Below, one piece after another: positions 7,804 through 16,966 of a stretch of 32,065 nucleotides of DNA. Each line of letters opens with the position of its first letter. The first letter of the stretch is position 1. The stretch is from an uncultured Cryomorphaceae bacterium (GTDB lineage: Bacteria > Bacteroidota > Bacteroidia > Flavobacteriales > Schleiferiaceae): positions 1-32,065 of the forward strand of contig CAJWKU010000021.1 in the NCBI GenBank assembly GCA_913043005.1, read 5' to 3'. The notes under the pieces were generated by a model. That model saw nothing but the letters and a program-made list of their open reading frames with translations, made no database searches and was not told the DNA's origin. A program made the translations under genes and the position numbers.

Positions 7804-8946
7804 ATGTTAGGATTTTTTAAAAAAAACAAAGCCGATTCAACCATTGGCTTGATGACAACTGTTGCGGCACAAAAAGGCTCAAAATCGAGGTTTCACAAGC
7901 TACGTGTTGCTGATATTCGACAGGAGACCGAAGACTGCGTAAGTGTTTCTTTTGATGTTTCTGACACTACGGCCTTTAATTTTGTCCCTGGCCAATATCT
8001 GACTTTTAAACAAGAAATCAACGGCGAGGAGCTTCGTAGATCTTATTCAATCTGCTCAAGCCCTCTAGAAAACGAACTTAGGATTGCGGTAAAAAGAGTT
8101 CCAGAGGGTAGATTTTCCTCTTGGGCAACAAACGATTTAAAAGTAAACGATGTCCTTGAGGTCATGCCACCAATGGGCAACTTTATACTTGAGCCCACCC
8201 CGGCTCAAGAAGAAGAGTATATCGGTTTTGCCGCGGGTTCGGGAATAACACCCTTGTTATCAATGATTAAGACTGTTTTACAACACTCACCGAAGTCTAG
8301 ATTTACACTTTTTTACGGTAATAAAAAGACGGCGTCCATAATTTTTAAAAATGAACTGGAAGATTTAAAAGATAAATATTTAGGGCGCCTTGATATTCAT
8401 CATGTTTTGAGCAGAGAAGACCAGGGCAATGACCTTCTTTTTGGCAGAATTGACGAGGCGAGGGCCAAATCACTCATCGATAAGCTGCCATCCTCAATTC
8501 TTCCAGCTGGGTATTTTTTGTGCGGGCCAGAAGAGATGATTCATAACGTTAGTGACGCAATCAAAAATTCTGGTGCTGATCAGAAAAAAATCCATTTTGA
8601 GCTGTTTTCCTCAGACCAAGCTTCCTCAAAATTAAAAGAAGAAAAAAAGGAAAGTTCATCGAAACAAAACCTTTCAAGTGTTACTGTTGTTTTGGATGGC
8701 GAGAAAACGCACTTCGAGCAAAAGCCAAATGACTTTGTTTTAGACGCCGCCCTTGCTGCGGGGGCCGACATTCCATACGCATGTAAAGGGGCTGTTTGCT
8801 GTACTTGCCGAGCCAAAGTTTTAGAGGGAGATGTAGAAATGTCTATGAATTACTCGTTGACAGAAGAAGAGGTTGAAGAAGGCTATGTTCTTTCATGTCA
8901 AAGCATGCCTAGGTCATCAAATGTTGTTATGAGCTTTGACGATTAA
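7804..8946 (+). CDS. paaE: Phenylacetyl-CoA epoxidase reductase PaaE (FAD/NADPH, 2Fe-2S)
   Basis: A 380-residue electron-transfer subunit. The FAD-binding beta-barrel contains PGQYLTF and RRSYSICSSP. The NAD(P)H-binding domain contains GFAAGSGITPLLSMIK and YFLCGPEEM. The C-terminal plant-type ferredoxin domain has YACKGAVCCTCRAK (C-x4-C-x2-C) and a fourth cysteine in VLSCQSMP. It passes electrons from NADPH to the PaaA diiron centre. The protein is slightly longer than the 356-residue E. coli enzyme: about 30 N-terminal residues (MLGFFKKNKADSTIGL...) precede the first FAD-domain strand, and a Lys/Glu/Ser-rich linker (about 275-290) precedes the ferredoxin. An internal ATG at residue 17 would shorten the extension. 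It is transcribed away from the other paa genes. Confidence 0.95.
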   Translation: MLGFFKKNKADSTIGLMTTVAAQKGSKSRFHKLRVADIRQETEDCVSVSFDVSDTTAFNFVPGQYLTFKQEINGEELRRSYSICSSPLENELRIAVKRVPEGRFSSWATNDLKVNDVLEVMPPMGNFILEPTPAQEEEYIGFAAGSGITPLLSMIKTVLQHSPKSRFTLFYGNKKTASIIFKNELEDLKDKYLGRLDIHHVLSREDQGNDLLFGRIDEARAKSLIDKLPSSILPAGYFLCGPEEMIHNVSDAIKNSGADQKKIHFELFSSDQASSKLKEEKKESSSKQNLSSVTVVLDGEKTHFEQKPNDFVLDAALAAGADIPYACKGAVCCTCRAKVLEGDVEMSMNYSLTEEEVEEGYVLSCQSMPRSSNVVMSFDD

Positions 8947-8964
8947 TCCCAATAAAAAATAATC

Positions 8965-10347
8965 TTACAGTTTTTTGTCGAAAAAATAAAGGAAAGAAGC
9001 TATGGATGCTGAACCTAGTTCTAATTCCCTTGGGTGCACGGATTTTATATCATCTTGAGATGTGTGATGGTAGTCAAAATACCTTTGGCTATCTGCGCGG
9101 TATCCGCATAAAATAACGCCATCATCTATTATTTGACTAACATCTGCTCCCGACCCCCCTTGAGTCCATTCTTTACAGCCATAGCGGGCAAGTAAATTAT
9201 CTAGCTCCTTTATTAATTCCGGGCTTTTGTCATGAATAATAGCAGGTAGGCTAAATCCTCTAGGGGCTCCTGATCCCCCATCAGACTCTATGCATAAAAT
9301 GTGTTTTCGATTCTCTTCAAGGCCTTCTTTGGCATATTTCTTGGCCCCATCCAAGCCAAACTCTTCGTTTGCAAAAAGAACAATTCTAATGGTATGACGA
9401 GGCTGGTAGCCTAAGCTCTTTAAAAGCCAAACAGCATGCATCGCGTGAGCAACGCCTGCCCCATCGTCTTGAGCACCCGTAGCCAGGTCCCAGGAGTCTA
9501 AGTGCCCCCCAACAAGTATGACTTCATCGGGCTTCTCGATTCCTTTCCATTCAGCAATAACATTAGCTGAGTTTTTCCTGCCAATGTCATGTGAGCCAAG
9601 AATAATCTTGACTTTTGAATGGGGGCTTTTCAATAGTTCTTTACTCAACCACTCTGCTCCGTTTGTAGAAATCGCTGCCGCAGGGATTTTCTTTACCCCC
9701 TGTTCATATGTCATAGCCCCTGTATGAGGAAAATCATCTAACCTGTGGGTAAGTGATCTTACAAGAACAGCAACAGCTCCGTATTTTGCAGCTTCTGAAG
9801 CTCCGCCCCACCTTTGCCAACCCGCCTTTCCATAAGCTGATCCTGTATTAATTAACCAAGGGTCCATTGGTTCATTAAAAAACACAACCTTTCCTTTGAG
9901 TTTGGAGCCCTTTGCGTATAAGTCTTTTCTGTTTTTAACCTCTACAACTTCAGCCGTAATTCCGTTTCCTGAATCTCCACCAGGAGTAGAAATAGACCCA
10001 CCCAGAGCTGTAATATTAAGTGCTTTTCTTTTGCCTTTTGACAAAAACTCTGCGGTTTCTATGCCTCTTACCCAGTGCCGAACATCAACCTCTTGCTTTA
10101 ATACTTTTTCATAGCCAAGAGTATCCAGTGTTTCCACAGCCCACTTAACCGCTTTTGCATCCCCTGGGCTTCCCGCCAAACGAGGTCCAGCTTCTTTACA
10201 CAGATCCGATAGCCAAAAATAGCCCTGCTGATCGCCGAGGGCTTTTTGGTATAAATTCTGAATAAAAACAGGATCAGGCTCCGATACTTGACCAGATAAG
10301 CTTAAACACATAAATATGGTCAATAGTGATAAATAATTTTTATTCAT
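8965..10347 (-). CDS. Secreted M28-family metallopeptidase (carboxypeptidase Q-like)
   Basis: A 460-residue protein with a signal peptide at residues 1-20 (MNKNYLSLLTIFMCLSLSGQ). A PA-type insert (about 145-240, including KGKVVFFNEP and AAKYGAVAVLVRS) precedes the M28 catalytic domain. Candidate zinc ligands are H282 (GGHLDSWD), D294 (QDDGAG), E328/E329 (FANEEFG), D356 (ESDGGSG) and H428 (YHHTSQDD), so the bimetallic site appears intact. The domain order fits plasma glutamate carboxypeptidase/CPQ relatives that release amino acids from dipeptides or C-termini. It should act in the periplasm or outside the cell; no type IX sorting tail is seen. It lies 10 bp after a DUF819 permease, suggesting coordinated peptide breakdown and uptake (inference). 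Confidence 0.88.
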   Translation of the reverse strand: MNKNYLSLLTIFMCLSLSGQVSEPDPVFIQNLYQKALGDQQGYFWLSDLCKEAGPRLAGSPGDAKAVKWAVETLDTLGYEKVLKQEVDVRHWVRGIETAEFLSKGKRKALNITALGGSISTPGGDSGNGITAEVVEVKNRKDLYAKGSKLKGKVVFFNEPMDPWLINTGSAYGKAGWQRWGGASEAAKYGAVAVLVRSLTHRLDDFPHTGAMTYEQGVKKIPAAAISTNGAEWLSKELLKSPHSKVKIILGSHDIGRKNSANVIAEWKGIEKPDEVILVGGHLDSWDLATGAQDDGAGVAHAMHAVWLLKSLGYQPRHTIRIVLFANEEFGLDGAKKYAKEGLEENRKHILCIESDGGSGAPRGFSLPAIIHDKSPELIKELDNLLARYGCKEWTQGGSGADVSQIIDDGVILCGYRADSQRYFDYHHTSQDDIKSVHPRELELGSASIASFLYFFDKKL

Positions 10348-10357
10348 TTCATTTATG

Positions 10358-11623
10358 TTAAATCATTAATGAGCCCGGGTCCCCTGAGGCTAAATACATG
10401 AGTAACCCTGTAAGCCATCCTCCATATGTTCCAAGCGCATATCCTAAAACCGCAAGAAGCACCCCAACGGGAGCGAGCGAAGGGTGGAATGCAGCAGCGG
10501 CAACAGGCGCTGATGCTGCGCCCCCAATGTTTGCTTTGGAACCAACAGCAACAAAGAAAAAAGGAGCTTTTATCCCGCGAGCGACAGCAAGCAAGATCAA
10601 AACATGAAACAACATCCAAATTCCTCCAACAAGAAGGAGGCCGGGAGACTTAATAACTTCTAATATGTCCATTTTCATTCCAATGGTACCAACCAAAATA
10701 TATATAAAAACTGACCCCAAACGGCTAGCCCCAGCGCCCTCAAGGTTCCTAGCTTTTGTAAAAGAAAGCGCTAAGCCAATCGTTGTTGCAACAATAACAA
10801 TCCAGAAAAACCCGCTTGTTAGGCTAAAGTTTGCTGTATACGGAGCGTTTTTTTCAAGCCAGGGCCCAAAAGTGTCCCCAACCACATGACCAAGCGCTAC
10901 TGTTCCAAAGGCTATTCCTAAAATTTTCATAACCTCATGAAATGTTGGGATTCTTGATGTTCGCTGAGTAAAGTCTTCCATTTCTCCCTGAAGAGCTTTA
11001 ACAGATGTATTGTCCGCATGAAGCCATTTATCAACTTGGTCACTCTTTGCTGCGCCAAATAAAATAATAGCCATCCAAACCTCGGCAACAACAATATCGA
11101 CGGTTATCATCGCGGAATAAAGACCATCTGACGGTTTAAATATCTCATACATTGCGGCTTGGTTTGCCCCTCCTCCAATCCATGATCCAGCAATTGTAGA
11201 CATGCCGCGCCATACGGCCTCTGGTCCAGCGCCTCCCACAAGATCCGGAGATATCGATGATACGACAAGTATAGCAAACGGCCCCCCTAAAATAATTGTT
11301 GCCGTTGCTGTAAAAAACATAATTAACGCCTTGGGGCCTAGTCGAAAAACTCCTTTTAAGTCAATGCTTAGGGTCAACAAAACCAATGAAGCTGGAAGAA
11401 GGTATCTAGAGGCGACAAAATAGAGATTCGTGTCTTTGGGTACTAGATTAGTATTTGTTAGAACTGCTGGCAAAAAGTAGCACAACAACAGAGCTGGCAC
11501 CCACTTAAAAAACCCTTTAAACGTAGGGTTGTCCGCAGCCCAAAAGATAGCACCCAAAAGGGCCATTAAAATCCCAAAAACTACCGCCTCATTTGTTATT
11601 AGGGCCCCTACCTCTTTTTCCAT
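10358..11623 (-). CDS. DUF819 family integral membrane permease
   Basis: A 421-residue polytopic membrane protein with about ten to eleven hydrophobic segments. Features that match the DUF819 (YjcL-like) family are STIAGSWIGGGANQAAMYE, GSVFIYILVGTIGMKMD, and a conserved C-terminal region GSKANIGGAASAPVAAAAF followed by LGYALGTYGG. The substrate is not established for this family. The symmetric Gly-rich motifs on two halves suggest an inverted-repeat transporter. The ATG at 11623 overlaps the 3' end of mutS2 by 35 bp, so translation is probably coupled. A charged cytoplasmic loop (about 205-240) separates the halves. Confidence 0.85.
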   Translation of the reverse strand: MEKEVGALITNEAVVFGILMALLGAIFWAADNPTFKGFFKWVPALLLCYFLPAVLTNTNLVPKDTNLYFVASRYLLPASLVLLTLSIDLKGVFRLGPKALIMFFTATATIILGGPFAILVVSSISPDLVGGAGPEAVWRGMSTIAGSWIGGGANQAAMYEIFKPSDGLYSAMITVDIVVAEVWMAIILFGAAKSDQVDKWLHADNTSVKALQGEMEDFTQRTSRIPTFHEVMKILGIAFGTVALGHVVGDTFGPWLEKNAPYTANFSLTSGFFWIVIVATTIGLALSFTKARNLEGAGASRLGSVFIYILVGTIGMKMDILEVIKSPGLLLVGGIWMLFHVLILLAVARGIKAPFFFVAVGSKANIGGAASAPVAAAAFHPSLAPVGVLLAVLGYALGTYGGWLTGLLMYLASGDPGSLMI

Positions 11624-13844
11624 TTTGCTTGTTTTTTATTTTGGCTTTACTTGCAGTGTCTTTTTTGTTCTCAACGAATTTAGCATTTTGTTTATCATGC
11701 CCGCCCACTTGATTTTTTAAAAGTTTTGGGGATTGTTTTGTTGACGCACCCCAGTGAATAAAATCCTTTCTTCCCGCCCAAGAGGTGAGCACCCCACCAA
11801 AGCTTATTAGGAACTTGTCTTTACGGATGTCCATTATTTCTCCAGCCTGTCTGCCTGGCCCAGAAATCAACCTGACTTTATCTCCCAAATAAACTGGGAG
11901 CTGCATCAGCTTTTCTTGCTCTTGTCTTTCTATTTTCTGTTTTTTTGTTTCCTCGCGCTCTTTCCTAGAATTAATTTCTTGATTTCTTTCAGATAAAGCT
12001 CTTATTATACGCCCCTGTAATTCTTTTTTTAGCTTTTGTGTTTTTGCTTTTGTCCAAGACTTTGACCATTGCTCCATTCGCTTCCCCCAAATCAGTTGTT
12101 GATTGGCTTCCGCATTTTCTTCTCCTGTTTTTAAAAGTTTTTTCTCAAGCTTCTCAATTTGCTTCTCATTCAAAATCTTTAAAGACTCTAACTCCTTTAA
12201 TCTTTTGCTTACCTCTTCTCTTGTTCTCTCTAGTGATGTTCTTTGTTTTTGCAGGCCAACGATAAGATTGTCAACAGATATTGTTTGGCTCTTAAGAGAC
12301 TTCTTAGCTTCTGCCATAATATCGGCAGAAATCCCCGACCTTTCAGCGACTTCAAAAGTGTACGAAGACCCGGGCGTTCCTTGTCTTAGCAAATATAAAG
12401 GCTGTAGGTTTTTTACATCAAAAGCCATATTTGCATTACCTGCCCCATCTAACTCTTCCGCCAATGCTTTAATATTATTAAAATGTGTTGTAAAAACCCC
12501 AAAAGCTTTTGACTTGTGTATTTCAAATAAGAAAACCCTTGCTAGGGCACTTCCTAAATCTGGGTCAGAGCCACCCCCAAACTCATCTACCAAGCAAAGG
12601 CTACCAGAGTCGGAGGTGTTTAAAATCTCTCTCATTTTTGAGAGCTTGCCGCTATATGTGGAGAGTTCATTTTCTATACTTTGCGCATCCCCGATGTCTG
12701 TCGTGACCCTCTTAAACCATCGCATTTTTGAATCCGTTGCGGTGGGGATTAGCATTCCACATTGTAACATAAGCTGAAATAGGCCCACTGTCTTTAAAGC
12801 CAAAGACTTTCCTCCTGCATTAGGACCGGAAATAACAACGAGCCGCTGATCACCACTAAGGGCTATATCCAGCGGAACCACCTTTTGGTTGTTGGCGCTT
12901 TGGGTCTTCTTTAAAACTGGATTTGTAGCCTTATGCAGATATATTTCATCGTCTGTTATTTCGGGGAGGCAAGCACCTTCTTTTTTGGCAAACTTAGTTT
13001 TGGCAATTAGTATATCTAAAGCCAAAAGTCTTTTGTCGGTCATTTCTATTTCCTTTCGGAAAGGCGAGATCTCTTTAGTTAAGTTTAACAGTATTCTCCT
13101 TATCTCTCTTCTTTCTTCTTCTAACAATATCCCAACCTCAGCATTGATCTCCAAACACTCGCTAGGCTCTAAAAAAACGAGAGTGTTTTTTGCGCTACTA
13201 CCATGAAAGGCCCCTCTACCTTTGTTCTTGTCGGCCGCCTTTACCGCCAACACCCTTCGGTTATTGCTTACCGATTCACGAGTCTCTCCAAGCCAACCCT
13301 CTTTTTCATATCTCTTTAGTGCCTTATAAAAAAGTTTGTCTGCGCTTATTCTCTTTTTTAATATTTCTCTGCGCAAACCTTGAAGTTTAGTCGATGCGTT
13401 TGACTTCACCTGACCATTTTTTTCCAAAGCAACATCTATCAGTTTATGAATTCTTTCTTCTGGCGGAAATGCTTTGTATGTGGTTGCCAAAGAAGGTATT
13501 TGCTCTTCATTTACCTGAGAAAACCGATAAACCTCTTTATAACTGTGTGCTTGGTCTCTAATGGCCATGAAGTGCCCCACATCTAAAACTGAATTCCTAA
13601 TTTTCAAAAGAGGAAGTGCTTCGTTAATCTCTGATTTAGAAACGGCGGGCGGGTTCGTCCCTAAGTTCATTAGCTCAAGAAGCTCACTCCCTTGCGCAAG
13701 TTTTTGTTCTACTTCTATTTGATTCGGGTTTGGGAGCATTTCGACGATTGCCTGTCTTCCGTTTCTAGAAATGGCAAATTTTGAGACCATTTGCTTCAGC
13801 TCGTTAAAGTCTAGCGCCTCATAAGCAGAGTCTGGATAAAGCAT
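11589..13844 (-). CDS. mutS2: MutS2-family ATPase without Smr nuclease domain
   Basis: A 751-residue MutS-type ATPase. Its core (about 150-290) contains SVSNNRRVLAVKAADKNKGR and GSSAKNTLVFLEP. Walker A is GPNAGGKS at residues 340-347. The Walker B region reads LCLVDEFGGGSDP, with Gly where the usual motif has Thr (DEFGTG). The switch region is TTHFNNIKALAEEL. A long Lys/Glu coiled coil (about 520-660) follows, then a KOW/SH3-like segment (LGDKVRLISGPGRQAGEIMDI) and a basic disordered tail of about 50 residues. No C-terminal Smr domain (LDLRG-type) is present, as in flavobacterial MutS2 proteins I recall. MutS2 is implicated in recombination control and ribosome rescue in other phyla; here the nuclease function is presumably absent. 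Confidence 0.9.
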   Translation of the reverse strand: MLYPDSAYEALDFNELKQMVSKFAISRNGRQAIVEMLPNPNQIEVEQKLAQGSELLELMNLGTNPPAVSKSEINEALPLLKIRNSVLDVGHFMAIRDQAHSYKEVYRFSQVNEEQIPSLATTYKAFPPEERIHKLIDVALEKNGQVKSNASTKLQGLRREILKKRISADKLFYKALKRYEKEGWLGETRESVSNNRRVLAVKAADKNKGRGAFHGSSAKNTLVFLEPSECLEINAEVGILLEEERREIRRILLNLTKEISPFRKEIEMTDKRLLALDILIAKTKFAKKEGACLPEITDDEIYLHKATNPVLKKTQSANNQKVVPLDIALSGDQRLVVISGPNAGGKSLALKTVGLFQLMLQCGMLIPTATDSKMRWFKRVTTDIGDAQSIENELSTYSGKLSKMREILNTSDSGSLCLVDEFGGGSDPDLGSALARVFLFEIHKSKAFGVFTTHFNNIKALAEELDGAGNANMAFDVKNLQPLYLLRQGTPGSSYTFEVAERSGISADIMAEAKKSLKSQTISVDNLIVGLQKQRTSLERTREEVSKRLKELESLKILNEKQIEKLEKKLLKTGEENAEANQQLIWGKRMEQWSKSWTKAKTQKLKKELQGRIIRALSERNQEINSRKEREETKKQKIERQEQEKLMQLPVYLGDKVRLISGPGRQAGEIMDIRKDKFLISFGGVLTSWAGRKDFIHWGASTKQSPKLLKNQVGGHDKQNAKFVENKKDTASKAKIKNKQNGKRGRGPNNK

Positions 13845-13845
13845 T

Positions 13846-15363
13846 TTACTCTGCCTTTTCTTGTCTCATTTGAGGGAAAAATAACACCTCCTGGATACTT
13901 GTTTTTCCTGTCAGAAGCATTACCAGCCGGTCCATGCCTATCCCCATTCCTGAGGTTGGAGGCATTCCGTACTCGAGCGCCCGTAAAAAGTCTTGATCTA
14001 CAAACATCGCCTCATCATCTCCTTTTTCCAGTAACCTTAATTGCTCTTCAAATCTTTCTCTTTGGTCTATCGGGTCGTTTAACTCACTGTAGGCGTTTGC
14101 TATCTCCGTTCCATTAATAAAAAGCTCAAACCGTTCTGTAAGCCGATCATCATCTCGGTGTTTTTTACAAAGAGGGGACATCTCGACAGGGTAGTCGGTT
14201 ATAAATGTTGGTTGGGTGTAGTGCTTTTCGCATTTTTCGCCAAAAATCTCATCTATGAGTTTCCCTTTTCCCATTTCTGCAGAAACCTCTATTCCTATTG
14301 ATTCAGCGATTGACTTAATTTCCTTTTCGCTTTTTCCTAATAAATCATGACCTGTGTGAGTTTTGATGGCTTCCAAAATTGGGACTCTTGCATAAGGCGC
14401 CGCCATGTTTATGGTTTTACCATCAAATGAAATCTTTTCAGACCCTGTTATCTTGTGCGTTATGTTTTCGAACATCTGCTCGGTAAAGTCCATCATCCAC
14501 TTGTAGTCTTTGTACGCTACATATATTTCTAAAATAGTAAACTCTGGGTTGTGTGTTCTGTCCATGCCCTCATTACGAAAGTCTTTAGCAAACTCATATA
14601 CTCCGTCAAACCCCCCAACAATAAGTCTTTTTAAATAAAGCTCATTGGATATTCTTAAATAAAGAGGAATATCAAGTGCGTTGTGATGAGTTTTAAACGG
14701 TCTTGCCGCGGCGCCTCCTGGGATGCTCTGGAGAATAGGGGTTTCCACCTCCAAATAACCTTCATTATTAAATACCTCGCGCATTGAATTAAAAACCTTT
14801 GTTCTTTTTACAAAAACATCTTTTACTCCCTCGTTGACGATTAGATCTACATACCTCTGGCGATGGCGTAATTCTGGGTCAGTAAAGGCGTCGTGAGTTC
14901 CCCCTTCTGAATCTGTCTTAACAACAGGAAGGGGCTTAAGAGACTTGCTTAGTACTTTCATGTGAGAAACATGTACGCTTATTTCTCCTGTTTTTGTTGT
15001 AAACACATGCCCTTCGAGAGAAATAAAATCTCCAATATCCAACTGTTTTTTGAAAACATCATTGTAAAGCGTCTTGTCCTCTTTCGGGCAGATAATATCT
15101 CTGTTTATATACCCCTGTATTCTTCCAGAAGAGTCCATTATGCTCACAAAAGAAGCCTTACCCATTATTCTTTTGGTCATTATCCTTCCGGCCACACAAA
15201 CAGAAGAAAAGTTTTCCGGCGTGGTAGGAAATTCAGACTTTATTGTTTTTGACAAAAAATTAACTGGGACTTGGTCCGCTGGATATGGATTTATTCCCGA
15301 GTTTCTCATTGCCGCCAAAGCTTCGCGGCGAAATATTTCTTGTTCTGATAACTGTAAGTCCAT
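13846..15363 (-). CDS. lysS: Lysyl-tRNA synthetase, class II
   Basis: A 505-residue class II enzyme charging tRNA-Lys. The N-terminal OB-fold anticodon-binding domain (about 50-150) includes VCVAGRIMTKRIMGKASFVS. Motif 1 surrounds YLEVETPILQSIPGGAAARPF. Motif 2 is FRNEGMDRTHNPEFTILEIY. Motif 3 is SGMGIGMDRLVMLLTG. The start MDLQLSEQEIFRREAL matches flavobacterial LysS. A perfect TAnnTTTG element ends only 4 nt before this ATG, suggesting a leaderless transcript. It ends 1 bp before the mutS2 start and heads a leftward operon with mutS2, the DUF819 permease and the M28 peptidase. Confidence 0.97.
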   Translation of the reverse strand: MDLQLSEQEIFRREALAAMRNSGINPYPADQVPVNFLSKTIKSEFPTTPENFSSVCVAGRIMTKRIMGKASFVSIMDSSGRIQGYINRDIICPKEDKTLYNDVFKKQLDIGDFISLEGHVFTTKTGEISVHVSHMKVLSKSLKPLPVVKTDSEGGTHDAFTDPELRHRQRYVDLIVNEGVKDVFVKRTKVFNSMREVFNNEGYLEVETPILQSIPGGAAARPFKTHHNALDIPLYLRISNELYLKRLIVGGFDGVYEFAKDFRNEGMDRTHNPEFTILEIYVAYKDYKWMMDFTEQMFENITHKITGSEKISFDGKTINMAAPYARVPILEAIKTHTGHDLLGKSEKEIKSIAESIGIEVSAEMGKGKLIDEIFGEKCEKHYTQPTFITDYPVEMSPLCKKHRDDDRLTERFELFINGTEIANAYSELNDPIDQRERFEEQLRLLEKGDDEAMFVDQDFLRALEYGMPPTSGMGIGMDRLVMLLTGKTSIQEVLFFPQMRQEKAE

Positions 15364-15367
15364 ATTG

Positions 15368-15375
15368 CAAAGATA
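15368..15375 (-). promoter_or_regulatory. -7 element TATCTTTG for lysS
   Basis: A perfect TAnnTTTG on the minus strand, with its final G only 4 nt from the lysS ATG. The predicted start site therefore falls at or next to the start codon. Confidence 0.55.
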
Positions 15376-15396
15376 GAAAGGTCCTTCAATGTGGGT

Positions 15397-15404
15397 TACC
15401 TTTG
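15397..15404 (+). promoter_or_regulatory. -7 element TACCTTTG for gltX
   Basis: A perfect TAnnTTTG on the plus strand, 20 nt before the gltX ATG at 15425 and 21 bp from the outward-facing lysS element. It also argues against an upstream gltX start at 15389, which would precede the transcript. Confidence 0.55.
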
Positions 15405-15424
15405 CGGGTCTAAAGAAAAACTTT

Positions 15425-16966
15425 ATGAAAAATAGTCGGGTTCGGGTCCGTTTTGCGCCCAGTCCAACGGGGCCCCTTCATATGGGTGGCGTTAGAACCG
15501 CGCTCTACAACTATCTGTTTGCAAAAAAACATGGTGGTGACTTTTTGTTGCGAATAGAAGACACCGATCGGTCTCGCTTTGTTCAGGGTGCAGAAAAATA
15601 TATTGTTGATGCCCTTGGGTGGTGCGGAATAAGCCCAGACGAGGGTATCGGCGCGGAAGATAAACTTACAAATGGAGGTAAACATCATCCCTACCGACAA
15701 AGTGAAAGAAAAGACATATACGGTCCTTATGTGCAGACATTAATTGACTCTGAATTGGCGTATTTAGCTTTTGACACCCCCAATGAACTTTCAATGGTTC
15801 GAGAAAGGGCTATGGAGGCCGGTAACCCCAACTGGCAATACAACAGCATTACCCGAACATCTATGAAAAATTCTTTAACCCTTTCAAAAACGGATGTTGA
15901 AGAAAAAAAGAAAGTGGGTGAACCATATGTTGTTCGCGTAAAAATGCCCCGCAATGAAGAAATTAAATTTCATGATGAGGTCCGTGGCTGGGTAAGTGTT
16001 AATAGTATGAATGTTGACGACAAGGTGCTCCTAAAAAGCGATGGGCTACCCACCTATCACCTTGCAAATGTTGTTGATGACCGGTTAATGGAAATTACAC
16101 ATGTAATTAGGGGTGAAGAATGGTTACCCTCCGCCCCTCTTCATGTTTTATTATATGACTACTTTAATTGGGAGAGGCCGTCGTTTGCACATTTGCCTCT
16201 TTTGCTTCGCCCAGATGGTAATGGAAAGCTTTCGAAGAGAGATGGGGACAAGTTAGGTTTTCCTGTTTTTCCCTTAAATTGGAATAATTCCGAAACAAAT
16301 GAAACCGCATCTGGATATAAAGAAGCTGGATTTTATGCTGCAGGGTTTGTCAATATGCTTGCTTTTCTTGGGTGGAACCCAGGAACAAATCAAGAGGTGT
16401 TTTCATTGGATGAGTTAATTTCTAGCTTCCGCCTTGAAAAGGTTAGCAAGGCGGGTGCACGATTTGATTTTGACAAGGCTCGCTGGTTTAACCAACAACA
16501 TCTTCGCTTGCGACCAAAAAAAGATTTATTAAAAGAATATTTGGAGCTTTTAAAAAAAACGAGTGGACATGTTCCTGAAAAAAACTGGGCAAAAAAGTCT
16601 CTCGATCTATTTATGGACAGAGCTGAGTTTGTAAAAGATATTATTAGCGAATCAACTTATTTATTTGAAGACCCTAAATCTTATGATAATAAGGTGGTAG
16701 AGAAAAAATGGAATTCGGATTCTCCTGTTTTTATTAAAACTTTGAAAAGCTTGTTTTCTCAAACAAACTACACAAGCGAATCTTTAGAAAATTGTTTCAA
16801 GAAGTATTTATCATCATCATCTCTTAGTTTTGGGCAAGTTGGCCCCGTGTTGCGTCTTGCTGTTGCCGGAACAACCCAGGGACCGTCAATATTTATGGTA
16901 ATGGAGCTAATTGGCCAAGAGTCTACAGAAAGAAGGATAGATTCCGCATTAATGAGGTTACAATGA
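15425..16966 (+). CDS. gltX: Glutamyl-tRNA synthetase
   Basis: A 513-residue class I synthetase charging tRNA-Glu. The signature RFAPSPTGPLHMGGVRTALYN carries the HIGH-equivalent HMGG. RIEDTDRSRFVQGAEKYI follows, and the KMSKS-equivalent is KLSKRDGDKLGFPVFP. The C-terminal helical anticodon-binding region runs to FMVMELIGQESTERRI. I chose the ATG at 15425 (MKNSRVRVRFAPSPTG). The frame is open to 15389, but that start lies upstream of the predicted promoter -7 box. The 3' end overlaps folB by ATGA. No T-box leader is present in the short upstream region. Confidence 0.96.
   Translation: MKNSRVRVRFAPSPTGPLHMGGVRTALYNYLFAKKHGGDFLLRIEDTDRSRFVQGAEKYIVDALGWCGISPDEGIGAEDKLTNGGKHHPYRQSERKDIYGPYVQTLIDSELAYLAFDTPNELSMVRERAMEAGNPNWQYNSITRTSMKNSLTLSKTDVEEKKKVGEPYVVRVKMPRNEEIKFHDEVRGWVSVNSMNVDDKVLLKSDGLPTYHLANVVDDRLMEITHVIRGEEWLPSAPLHVLLYDYFNWERPSFAHLPLLLRPDGNGKLSKRDGDKLGFPVFPLNWNNSETNETASGYKEAGFYAAGFVNMLAFLGWNPGTNQEVFSLDELISSFRLEKVSKAGARFDFDKARWFNQQHLRLRPKKDLLKEYLELLKKTSGHVPEKNWAKKSLDLFMDRAEFVKDIISESTYLFEDPKSYDNKVVEKKWNSDSPVFIKTLKSLFSQTNYTSESLENCFKKYLSSSSLSFGQVGPVLRLAVAGTTQGPSIFMVMELIGQESTERRIDSALMRLQ

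Noticed and set aside
2868-10140. Single DnaA-box-like words (TTTTCCACA near 2873, GTTTCCACA near 10130)
   Set aside because: They are isolated, lie within coding sequence, and are expected by chance.
12103-12777. 224-codon plus-strand frame inside mutS2
   Set aside because: Shadow of mutS2 on the opposite strand: Ser/Phe/Leu-rich antisense of Lys/Glu coiled-coil codons, with no recognisable domain.
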